Source of the DNA: an uncultured Panacagrimonas sp.
GTDB taxonomy: Bacteria > Pseudomonadota > Gammaproteobacteria > Nevskiales > Nevskiaceae
Assembly: GCA_946481265.1 (NCBI GenBank)
Contig: CAMLNE010000234.1
Location: 1 to 6,875, forward strand
Direction of reading: 5' to 3'
Length of the DNA stretch: 6,875 nucleotides
In this document: positions 1 to 6,305 of the stretch, in pieces
Numbering within the stretch: position 1 is the stretch's first letter
Layout of the letters: the number at the start of each line of letters is the position of its first letter
Made by a program: the position numbers and the translations under genes
The notes under the pieces: generated by a model
The model's input: only the letters and a program-made list of their open reading frames with translations
The model's database searches: none
What the model was told of the DNA's origin: nothing

Positions 1-1
1 C

Positions 2-346
2 GACGCGGCGATGCGCCTCTATGGCGGGGCCGCTGACCTGCTTGCTGCCGAGGGGATCGCCTCACCCTTCGGGCAGCCTGCGTTCCTGCGCCTGCAGGTT
101 CCGCAGCCGGAGCCGGTCGACGGCGGCGGAGAGGTCCTGGCCGAGTTTGGCGTCGAGACGAATGGCCGGACGCGCGATGTACGCATCGTTGAAGCGCGTC
201 CGGCCACCCTGCCCCCGACGGTCGCCGCCAGCCTGAGCCGCGCGCTGCGCCAGGCGCGCCTGCGACCGCGCATCGTCAACGGTGAAGCGGTCGACAGCAG
301 CGGAGTACGCTACCGTCTGCCAGTCCGCGGAGGTTCAGTTCCATGA
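2..346 (+). CDS. TonB-like C-terminal domain protein, 3' end only
   Basis: The reading frame is open from the first complete codon (base 2), so this is probably the C-terminal 114 residues of a longer protein; an ATG at 11 exists but has no visible Shine-Dalgarno sequence. The first residues (DAAMRLYGGAADLLAAEG) look like the last helix of a TPR-type repeat. About residues 40-110 match the TonB C-terminal pattern: a strand (EVLAEFGVETNGRTRDVRIV), then a helix (ASLSRALRQARLRPR), then the NGEAV turn and a final strand. In TonB proteins this domain transmits inner-membrane energy to outer-membrane partners across the periplasm. Here it is joined to a helical repeat instead of to a visible proline-rich TonB linker, but the N-terminus is out of view. 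The stop overlaps the next start (ATGA), indicating one operon. The TonB-like fold call is fairly sure; the function is inferred. Confidence 0.75.
   Translation, partial: DAAMRLYGGAADLLAAEGIASPFGQPAFLRLQVPQPEPVDGGGEVLAEFGVETNGRTRDVRIVEARPATLPPTVAASLSRALRQARLRPRIVNGEAVDSSGVRYRLPVRGGSVP
329..333 (+). promoter_or_regulatory. Shine-Dalgarno GGAGG for the gene starting at 343
   Basis: A perfect GGAGG lies nine bases before the ATG at 343, inside the end of the preceding gene. It supports 343 over the in-frame ATG at 409, which has no comparable site. Confidence 0.7.
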
Positions 347-1248
347 CTGAAACTCGCACCCAGAGGTCCACGTCCAAGCAACGTGGCCACAATCGAGACC
401 TTGTTCGCATGAATATCGACCTGCGCGCCGCGGGGACCGGACTGCTGGCCGCTGCGGCACTGCTGCTTGTGGCCTGCGCGACGCCGTCGACGCCGCCATC
501 GCCTACTGCACCGCCACCGCCACCGCCACCGCCGCCACCGGCGTCGTCTTCCTCATCCCCCTCCCCTGCTTCCTCTCCATCCGCGCCGGCCTCCAGCACC
601 CAGTCCGGCGCGGACGCGACGTCGCCGGCGTCCGGTTCGCCATCGGGTTCGCAAGCAGCGCCGCCGGCCTCCGACAAGCAGGGCGACAAGGCGAACGCCA
701 CCTCGGCGACCGGCGCTTCGGGACGGCCAGCTGAGGCCGAGGCCGCCGGCGGCGGTGCGAACAGCAGCTCCGGTGCAGCCGCCAGCGGCGCTGGCGGTGC
801 CGCGGGAGGCGGCGCCATGAGCGAGGCCGAGCGCGAGGCCGCGTGGGACCAGAAGTTCTACAGCTCGCTCGGGGAATTCGACGAGCGCCTCGCGCGCGAG
901 CAGGCCGAGATCGAGAAGCAGCGCAGCGCGGCCAACGCCGGTCACGGCACCGGCGGCGCGGCGGGCGAAGGCGAAGCCGGCATGGGCGGCAGCGACGGGA
1001 CACCGACCGAGGTCGGTGCGGATGGTGGCCAGACCGGCAGCGGCGATGCACAGTCCTCCGCGGCCGGTGGCCGCGGCCAGGCTGGCAGCGGCGGCGCCAG
1101 GTTCCCTGCCCCCGAAGGCGTTCCCGACGGGCGTGACGACGACGTCGTCGCGCGTCAGCTGCGCGAGGCGGCCGAGACCGAGAAGGACCCGGAGCTGCGC
1201 AAGCGGCTCTGGGAGGAATATCGCAAGTACAAATCGGGCAAGTCATAG
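343..1248 (+). CDS. Low-complexity Pro/Ala/Gly/Ser-rich lipoprotein
   Basis: This encodes 301 residues. A hydrophobic stretch ends in the lipobox LVAC, with Cys45 as the predicted lipidated residue and Ala at +2, which by the Lol rule points to the outer membrane. After it come a run of ten prolines (residues 57-66), a serine-rich tract, and a long Ala/Gly/Ser/Pro linker. Two parts look ordered: a charged helix at about 163-198 (around WDQKFYSSLGEFDERLA) and the C-terminal segment at about 265-301 (VARQLREAAE, then DPELRKRLWEEYRKYK). The C-terminal segment resembles a short tail I associate with other hypothetical lipoproteins, but I cannot name a family. The start at 343 has a strong ribosome site and overlaps the upstream stop by four bases, but gives an unusually long, basic 22-residue n-region. 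The ATG at 409 would give a textbook 23-residue lipoprotein signal. A likely role is a flexible tether to or across the periplasm; this is inferred. Confidence 0.85.
   Translation: MTETRTQRSTSKQRGHNRDLVRMNIDLRAAGTGLLAAAALLLVACATPSTPPSPTAPPPPPPPPPPASSSSSPSPASSPSAPASSTQSGADATSPASGSPSGSQAAPPASDKQGDKANATSATGASGRPAEAEAAGGGANSSSGAAASGAGGAAGGGAMSEAEREAAWDQKFYSSLGEFDERLAREQAEIEKQRSAANAGHGTGGAAGEGEAGMGGSDGTPTEVGADGGQTGSGDAQSSAAGGRGQAGSGGARFPAPEGVPDGRDDDVVARQLREAAETEKDPELRKRLWEEYRKYKSGKS
511..540 (+). repeat. CCGCCA hexanucleotide repeat encoding ten prolines
   Basis: Three perfect CCGCCA units (511-528) are followed by CCG, another CCGCCA and CCG, alternating CCG and CCA proline codons just after the lipoprotein cysteine. 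Gain or loss of whole units would stay in frame and change only the length of the polyproline run. A ten-proline run would also be expected to need elongation factor P for efficient translation. Confidence 0.9.
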
Positions 1249-1258
1249 GTTTTCTGCC

Positions 1259-2437
1259 ATGAACGTCTTCAGCCGTCTTCTGCCGATCCTGCTGCTGTTC
1301 GCCCTGGGTGGGTGCACGATGCAGCAGGTCAAGCGCGTCAACGAGGTGCAGGCCAAGCAGGCCACGGAGGAGCTGCCGCTCGAGCAGCTGCTCGATGTCA
1401 CCATCGTGGCCTTCGATCCCGGCATTCCCGAGTCGATCAAGGAGCAGCAGGAGGAGGACATCTACCCGGCGGTGCGCCAGGCCGAGGCGAACTACCTCCC
1501 GCAGGTGCTGCGCCAGGCGCTCGACGGCACCGGTTACTGGGGCACGGTGCGCGTGCTGCCGGACGCCACGCCGGGCGCCATGCTCACGGTCAAGGGCAAG
1601 ATCCTGCATTCCGACGGCGAGACCCTGAAGCTGCACATCAGGGCCCTCGATGCCACCGGGCGCGAGTGGCTGGACCGCAATTACGAGGAAACGGCCGCCG
1701 AGCTCTCCTACACCGAGAAGTCCGCCAACACGACCGACCCGTTCCAGGACCTGTACAGCCGCATCGCCAATGACCTGCTCGAGGAGCGTCGCGAGCTGGA
1801 TGCGGAGGCGATGCTCGAAGTGCGACGCGTCTCCGACCTGAGCTTTGCGGCCGACCTCGCACCTGCGCGTTTCGAGGGTTACCTGAAGACCGACAAGTCG
1901 GGCCGCACGCGCGTACAGCGCATGCCGCCGGCGAACGACCCGATCGTCAAGCGCGTTGCCAGCGTGCGTGCGCGCGACGACGCGCTGATCGACACGCTGG
2001 ACGCCCATTACGCGGCGTTCCGTCAGAACATGCAGCCGGCCTACCAGGAATGGCGGCGCGCCAGCTACCACGAGGTGATCGCGCTGCGCGAACTCGAACG
2101 CCAGGCGCTGTGGCGCAAAGTCGCCGGTGCGGCCGCGGTGATCGGTGGCGTGGTGGCCATGGCGGGCGCCGACAACGTGGGCACCTCGGTGGCCGGACAG
2201 GTCGGCGTGATCGGCGGTGTCGCGATCTTCGCCAGCGGCATGCAGAAGGGTGAGGAGGCCAAGGTCCACGCCGAGGCCGTCAAGGAGCTCAACTCCTCGA
2301 TCAATGCCGACGTCGCGCCCCGGGTGGTCGAGCTCGAGGGCAAGACCGTCACCCTCACCGGCTCGGCCAAGGACCAGTACGAGCAGTGGCGCCAGCTGCT
2401 GCACGAGCGCTACGCCGCCGAGATCGGCGCTCCCTGA
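1259..2437 (+). CDS. Predicted outer-membrane lipoprotein with glycine-rich hydrophobic segment
   Basis: Starting at the ATG at 1259 gives 392 residues and a clean lipoprotein signal: a basic residue at 6, a hydrophobic core, and lipobox LGGC with Cys19. Thr at +2 suggests outer-membrane sorting. The frame is open further upstream, but that stretch overlaps the preceding gene and reads like a shadow. A weak AGG at 1247-1249 precedes the ATG. The mature protein has a mixed alpha/beta domain (about 45-150; motifs DVTIVAFDPGIP and AEANYLPQVLRQAL, GYWGTVRVLP). A long helical section follows (about 225-287), then a Gly/Ala-rich hydrophobic stretch (about 288-327, with GG and GxxxG spacings: AAAVIGGVVAMAG and GQVGVIGGVAIFASG). 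It ends in a helix rich in charged and aromatic residues (about 370-390). The glycine-zipper look suggests membrane insertion or oligomerisation. I do not recognise a named family. It lies 10 bases after the previous lipoprotein gene and 4 before the TPR gene. Confidence 0.85.
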   Translation: MNVFSRLLPILLLFALGGCTMQQVKRVNEVQAKQATEELPLEQLLDVTIVAFDPGIPESIKEQQEEDIYPAVRQAEANYLPQVLRQALDGTGYWGTVRVLPDATPGAMLTVKGKILHSDGETLKLHIRALDATGREWLDRNYEETAAELSYTEKSANTTDPFQDLYSRIANDLLEERRELDAEAMLEVRRVSDLSFAADLAPARFEGYLKTDKSGRTRVQRMPPANDPIVKRVASVRARDDALIDTLDAHYAAFRQNMQPAYQEWRRASYHEVIALRELERQALWRKVAGAAAVIGGVVAMAGADNVGTSVAGQVGVIGGVAIFASGMQKGEEAKVHAEAVKELNSSINADVAPRVVELEGKTVTLTGSAKDQYEQWRQLLHERYAAEIGAP

Positions 2438-2441
2438 AGGC

Positions 2442-4007
2442 ATGAGGTCCGCACCCCAGGGCCCTGAACAGGCCGACTTCGAACGTATCGTGCCGCGCGT
2501 TCCGGCGGGAGCTACCGCCGCGCCGGCGCAGGGCCGTGCCGACGCCGCCGCCCGCATCTCGGCTGCGGCCGTCTGGATGGCGGCCGGCCTGTTCCTTCTG
2601 ATCGCGGTTCTGCTGCTGTGGCTGCTGCCGCGCTGGATGGCCGATCCCTCCCCGGCTGTCGTGGCGGAATCCCCGCTGCCCGGGTCCTCCGGCGAAGCAC
2701 AGGTTGCTGCGCCGGCGACCGAAGCGGCCGCTCCCGTCCCTGCCCGGCCGGACACGCTGGCCTGGGACGATCCGGTCCAGCTCGAGGCGCGCGCCGCGGC
2801 GCAGGCGGCGCGTGCGCAGTTCGATCAGCAGCTCGCGCTGCTGCAGGCGCGCGGCGTCCAGGACTGGGGTGGAGCGCCGCTGGCCGCCGCGCAGGCGCAG
2901 GCCACGGCCGGTGCAGACGCATTCAGCGCGCGCGACTTTCCCGCCGCGCAAGTCGCCTACCAGGCGGCGGCCGCGGCCGCCGCGGTGCTGGTTGGCGAGA
3001 TCCCGCGACGCCTGGCCGACGCGCTCGCGGCCGGCGCACAGGCGCTCGAGGCCGGCGACAAGGCGGCGGCGCAGCAGGCCTTCGAGCAGGCGCAGGCGCT
3101 GGAGCCCGGCAACCCGCAGGCCCAGCGCGGGCTGCAGCGCGTGGCAAGCCTGGATGCCGTGCGCGCGAAGATGGAAACGGCGCGGCGACTCGAGCAGGCC
3201 GGAGACATCGCCGGCGCGCGTGCGGCATGGAAGGAGGCGCTGGCGCTGGACGCCGATACCCAGCCGGCACGCGAGGCCCTGGCCCGGCTCGACGCGCAGT
3301 CGCGCGACGACGCGTTCGGCCGTGCCCTCGGCGAGGCGCTCGACGCGCTGGATCGCGGCCGCTACGACGTGGCGGAGAAGCAGCTTGCCCGCGCGCGCAC
3401 GCTGCGCAGCACCGACCCCGCCGTGCAGCAGGCGGCCGCGCGGCTGGCCGAGGGACGGCGCGTGCAGAAGCTGGCGACGCTCGAACGCGAAGCGACGGCC
3501 AAGGCCGCTGCGGAGGACTGGGCCGGCGCGGTGACCGACTACCGCGCGGCGCTGCAGCTCGATCCCACGGTGGCCTTCGCGCGTGACGGCCTGGCGCGGG
3601 CAGAGCCACGTGCGGCACTGGCGCAGCATCTGCAGGGCTTCATCGACCGCCCCGAGCGTCTGACCACCGCCGCCGTGGCCAGCGAGGCCAACCGCGCGTT
3701 GCAGCAGGCGCGCCAGGTCGGCAGTCCCGGGCCGCGACTGGCCGCGCAGATTGCCGCACTGGAGAGCGCGCTGACGGCGGTCAGCACCCCGGTGAACGTG
3801 ACGCTGTCGTCCGACGGCAGCACCGAGGTCACGCTGTACCGGCAGGGCACGCTGGGGCGCTTCCAGACGCACAGCCTCCAGCTCAAGCCGGGGCATTACG
3901 TCGTGGTCGGCAGCCGCGCCGGTTATCACGACGTCCGCAAGGAGTTCGACGTCACGGCCGATGCGCGGGGCCTGCGCGTGGACGTGCGCTGCGAGGAGCG
4001 CCTGTGA
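2442..4007 (+). CDS. Membrane-anchored periplasmic TPR protein with PEGA-like C-terminal domain
   Basis: This encodes 521 residues. A short cytoplasmic N-terminus with basic residues precedes one transmembrane helix (about 43-63, WMAAGLFLLIAVLLLWLL), so the rest should be periplasmic. A Pro/Ala linker leads to a helical-repeat array. TPR-like units are visible at about 148-185, 191-233, 243-285, 292-335 and 347-390, e.g. AGDKAAAQQAFEQAQALEPG and AEDWAGAVTDYRAALQLDP. The C-terminal 70 residues (about 448-521) are beta-rich with LKPGHYVVVGSRAGYHDVRK, the 'G-x-Y/H-V... G-Y' signature of PEGA and related carboxypeptidase-regulatory-like folds. TPRs bind partner proteins, so a scaffold role is likely. 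The ATG at 2442 follows the upstream stop by four bases; the only nearby purine run (GAAGG, 2436-2440) is too close to work well. Translation may therefore depend on coupling, or start at GTG 2490, which is no better supported. The gene overlaps the next one by four bases. Confidence 0.88.
   Translation: MRSAPQGPEQADFERIVPRVPAGATAAPAQGRADAAARISAAAVWMAAGLFLLIAVLLLWLLPRWMADPSPAVVAESPLPGSSGEAQVAAPATEAAAPVPARPDTLAWDDPVQLEARAAAQAARAQFDQQLALLQARGVQDWGGAPLAAAQAQATAGADAFSARDFPAAQVAYQAAAAAAAVLVGEIPRRLADALAAGAQALEAGDKAAAQQAFEQAQALEPGNPQAQRGLQRVASLDAVRAKMETARRLEQAGDIAGARAAWKEALALDADTQPAREALARLDAQSRDDAFGRALGEALDALDRGRYDVAEKQLARARTLRSTDPAVQQAAARLAEGRRVQKLATLEREATAKAAAEDWAGAVTDYRAALQLDPTVAFARDGLARAEPRAALAQHLQGFIDRPERLTTAAVASEANRALQQARQVGSPGPRLAAQIAALESALTAVSTPVNVTLSSDGSTEVTLYRQGTLGRFQTHSLQLKPGHYVVVGSRAGYHDVRKEFDVTADARGLRVDVRCEERL
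3993..3998 (+). promoter_or_regulatory. Shine-Dalgarno GAGGAG for the GTG start at 4004
   Basis: GAGGAG lies five bases before GTG 4004, within the last codons of the TPR gene. This supports a GTG start at the GTGA stop-start overlap and explains why no ATG is needed there. Confidence 0.7.
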
Positions 4008-6076
4008 GCCGCGCTCACGACGACGGCACGCCGGCACGCATCACACCGGCGCCCTACCGGCCCGGAGGCGATGCCGGCGGCGGCGCCCGCGCCCGCACGC
4101 GGCGCGCTCCGTCGGCTCTGCTGGTGGTGATCGGCGCACTGCTGCTCGTCGCCACGCTCAGTGGCCTGTTCTTCGCCTTCGCCCGCTCGGTGCAGTTCGA
4201 GGTCGTGCCGTCCGGCGCAGCGCTGGATGTGGATGGCGGGATCGGCATCGCGATGGGTGGCGGCTACCTGCTGCTGCCCGGCGACTACCGCCTGAACGCC
4301 AGCGCGCAGGGCTACGAGGACCTGCAGGCGCAGGTGAGCGTCGGCGAGGCGCCGGCACAGCGCTTCTCCTTCGCGATGAAGCGCCTGCCCGGCCGCTTGA
4401 ACCTGGTCTCGGTGCCGCCGGCCGAAGTCTTCGTCGACGGCAACCCGCTGGGCACCACGCCGCTGCCGGCGCTGGAACTGGCCGCCGGACCGCATCGCCT
4501 CATGCTGCGTGCACCGCGCTACCAGGTGCACGAGGCGGAACTGGTGATCGAGGGCGGCGGCGTCGAGCAGGCACTGCGCGTCGAGCTGCTGCCCGGCTGG
4601 GCGCCGGTGAGCCTGCGCTCGCAACCCTCGGGCGCCGAGATCCTGGTCGATGGCCAAGGCGCCGGTCGCACGCCGCAGATGCTGGAACTCGGCGCCGGCG
4701 AACATGCCCTGGAATTGCGCCTGGTGGGCCATGCCACCTGGCACGACTCGATCACCGTGACCGCCGGCCAGCCGCTGGAACTGGCCGAGGTGAAGCTGCA
4801 ACCGGCGATGGGCGTGGTGAACCTGAGCAGCACGCCGAGCGGCGCCACGGTGCGGGTGGGCAAGGCGTTTCGCGGGCAGACGCCGCTGCAGCTGCGGCTG
4901 GCCCCGGGCAAGCCGCACCTCGTCCAGCTGTCGGCGCCGGGCCACGCGTCCGCCGAGCGCAGCGTCGAGGTGGCCGCCGAGCAGACGCAGAACCTGAGCA
5001 TGCAGCTCGAACCCGTCCTGGGTTCGCTCACGCTCGACGTGCGACCCGCCGACGCCACGGTGAAGGTGGACGGCAAGCCGCTGGCAGCCGGCACCACCCG
5101 GCTCGAACTGACAACGGTTGCGCACAAGCTGGAGGCCTCCAAGGCGGGCTATGTCGACTGGAGCGGCAGCGTCACGCCGCGTCCCGGGTTCGAGCAGCGC
5201 GTGGAAATCCGCCTACAGAGCGAGGCCGACGCGCGCGCCGCGCGCAATCCGGCGCGCATCACCAGCAAGGGCGGCCCCGCCCTGGTGCTGGTGCAGCCCG
5301 GCGCCTACGTGATGGGCACGCCGCGTGGCGAACAGGGACGCCAGTCCAACGAGGCGCAGCGCCCGGTGCGGCTGACGCGCGCGTTCTACCTGTCGGACCG
5401 GGAAATCAGCAATGCCCAGTTCCGCCGGTTCGCGTCCTCGCACTCGTCCGGGATCATCCGTCGCGAAACGCTCGACAACAGTCGCCAGCCGGTGGCCCGC
5501 GTGAGCTGGGCAGATGCGGCGCGCTACTGCAACTGGCTGTCGCAACAGGATGGCCTGCCCGCCGCCTACCGCGAGGAAGGCGGCAGCCTGCGACTGGTGC
5601 TGCCGCTGAGCACGGGCTATCGCCTGCCCAGCGAGGCGGAATGGGAATGGGCGGCCCGGCATGCGGGCGGCGGCGCGCCCCGGCGCTATCCCTGGGGCAG
5701 CGGCTTCCCGCCGCCGGCCAAGTCCGGCAACTTCGCCGACCCTTCCGCCGAGGCGTTCGCGCCCCAGGTGCTGGCCGGTTATGTCGACGGCTATGCGGCG
5801 GCGAGCCCGGTGGGCAGCTTCCCGGCCAATCCTCTCGGGTTGTTCGATCTGGGTGGCAACGTCGCCGAGTGGGTGCACGACGCCTACCAGACCAGCCTGG
5901 CGATCGAACCGCCGGAGGCGGTCGATCCCTTCGGCCCGGAGGCCGGCGCCGATCGCGTGATCCGCGGCTCGAGCTGGATGCATGGACGGCTGATCGAGCT
6001 GCGCCTGGCCTTCCGCGACTTCGGCCGCGAACCGCGCGCCGACGTAGGATTCCGCGTGGCGCGCTATGCGGAGTAG
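4004..6076 (+). CDS. PEGA-repeat protein with C-terminal SUMF1 (formylglycine-generating-enzyme-fold) domain, predicted non-catalytic
   Basis: This encodes 690 residues from a GTG start. The basic N-terminus (RARTRR) and one transmembrane helix (about 37-60) put the rest in the periplasm. Five consecutive PEGA-type beta repeats of about 70 residues follow, beginning near 63, 130, 200, 270 and 339. They are recognisable by P-S-G-A-x-V-x-V-D-G, G-x-T-P and L-x-x-G-x-H elements, such as SQPSGAEILVDG and SSTPSGATVRVG. Residues about 421-690 form a SUMF1 domain: GGPALVLVQPGAYVMGTP, FYLSDREISNAQFRRF, VARVSWADAARYCNWLS, YRLPSEAEWEWAARH, YPWGSGF, LGLFDLGGNVAEWVHDAY, then DRVIRGSSWMHG and GFRVAR. True formylglycine-generating enzymes have two copper-binding cysteines just after the RGGSW motif. 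Here that region reads SSWMHGRLIELRL, and the only cysteine in the whole protein is Cys509 (ARYCNW). Sulfatase activation is therefore unlikely; a binding or structural role is inferred. The PEGA-SUMF1 fusion is an architecture I have seen in envelope-associated proteins. Confidence 0.93.
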   Translation: MSRAHDDGTPARITPAPYRPGGDAGGGARARTRRAPSALLVVIGALLLVATLSGLFFAFARSVQFEVVPSGAALDVDGGIGIAMGGGYLLLPGDYRLNASAQGYEDLQAQVSVGEAPAQRFSFAMKRLPGRLNLVSVPPAEVFVDGNPLGTTPLPALELAAGPHRLMLRAPRYQVHEAELVIEGGGVEQALRVELLPGWAPVSLRSQPSGAEILVDGQGAGRTPQMLELGAGEHALELRLVGHATWHDSITVTAGQPLELAEVKLQPAMGVVNLSSTPSGATVRVGKAFRGQTPLQLRLAPGKPHLVQLSAPGHASAERSVEVAAEQTQNLSMQLEPVLGSLTLDVRPADATVKVDGKPLAAGTTRLELTTVAHKLEASKAGYVDWSGSVTPRPGFEQRVEIRLQSEADARAARNPARITSKGGPALVLVQPGAYVMGTPRGEQGRQSNEAQRPVRLTRAFYLSDREISNAQFRRFASSHSSGIIRRETLDNSRQPVARVSWADAARYCNWLSQQDGLPAAYREEGGSLRLVLPLSTGYRLPSEAEWEWAARHAGGGAPRRYPWGSGFPPPAKSGNFADPSAEAFAPQVLAGYVDGYAAASPVGSFPANPLGLFDLGGNVAEWVHDAYQTSLAIEPPEAVDPFGPEAGADRVIRGSSWMHGRLIELRLAFRDFGREPRADVGFRVARYAE
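6070..6073 (+). promoter_or_regulatory. Shine-Dalgarno GGAG that decides the GTG start at 6081
   Basis: GGAG lies seven bases before GTG 6081, overlapping the end of the PEGA-SUMF1 gene. The alternative ATG at 6066 has no site at proper spacing and would add five residues to the signal peptide. Confidence 0.6.
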
Positions 6077-6080
6077 GCCG

Positions 6081-6305
6081 GTGAAGCGTTCGATCGGCCG
6101 GTCAGCCCGGCTCGCGGCGATGTCCCTGGCCATGCTGGCCCCGCTTGCGATGGCGCAGCAGCAGCCCGAGCCGCCGCCCGAGCGCCCCGCGGAGTCCGTC
6201 CCGCCGCCCCGTTCCGGGCAGGCTCCCGATCCTGCGGATCGCGAGTTCAAGCCCTCCGAATCCGTGTCCCCCGACCAGGAAGTCGATTTCCCCGCCGATA
6301 TCTGA
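6081..6305 (+). CDS. Small proline-rich exported protein
   Basis: From GTG 6081 this is a 74-residue protein. It has a classical Sec signal peptide: basic KRSIGRSARL, hydrophobic AAMSLAMLAPLAMA, and probable cleavage at AMA before QQQ. The mature part is only about 47 residues, rich in Pro and Glu (PEPPPERPAESVPPP), and ends in an acidic stretch FKPSESVSPDQEVDFPADI. I have the impression that this kind of ending, with PSE, spaced acidic residues and a final PxDI, recurs in small proteins beside ExbB-like genes, but I cannot verify it. There is no cysteine and no further membrane segment. It starts four bases after the PEGA-SUMF1 stop and its own stop overlaps the channel gene's ATG by one base (TGATG), so it is probably co-produced with both. 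A connector or channel-regulating peptide is possible. An upstream ATG at 6066 is the alternative start. Confidence 0.72.
   Translation: MKRSIGRSARLAAMSLAMLAPLAMAQQQPEPPPERPAESVPPPRSGQAPDPADREFKPSESVSPDQEVDFPADI

Noticed and set aside
1016..1258. Upstream extension of the second lipoprotein's frame to ATG 1016
   Set aside because: It would bury the lipoprotein signal 81 residues inside the protein and overlap the preceding gene; the added sequence reads as a shadow of that gene.
503..2755. A 750-codon open frame on the minus strand across three genes
   Set aside because: Its translation is rich in Arg, Ala and Gly with no recognisable domain, and it lies opposite two clear lipoprotein genes and the start of the TPR gene. 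Strong third-position GC bias removes stops from antisense frames.
2355..4037. A 560-codon minus-strand open frame opposite the TPR gene
   Set aside because: Same cause: the TPR and PEGA-like features on the plus strand are convincing, and the antisense product has no domain, signal or gene-like spacing.
4004..6076. Active sulfatase-modifying enzyme
   Set aside because: The catalytic cysteine pair is absent, and no sulfatase gene is in the window.
3961..6084. A 707-codon plus-strand open frame overlapping the PEGA-SUMF1 gene in another frame
   Set aside because: Its product is an Arg/Gly/Ala-rich string without motifs, while the other frame encodes five PEGA repeats and a SUMF1 domain.
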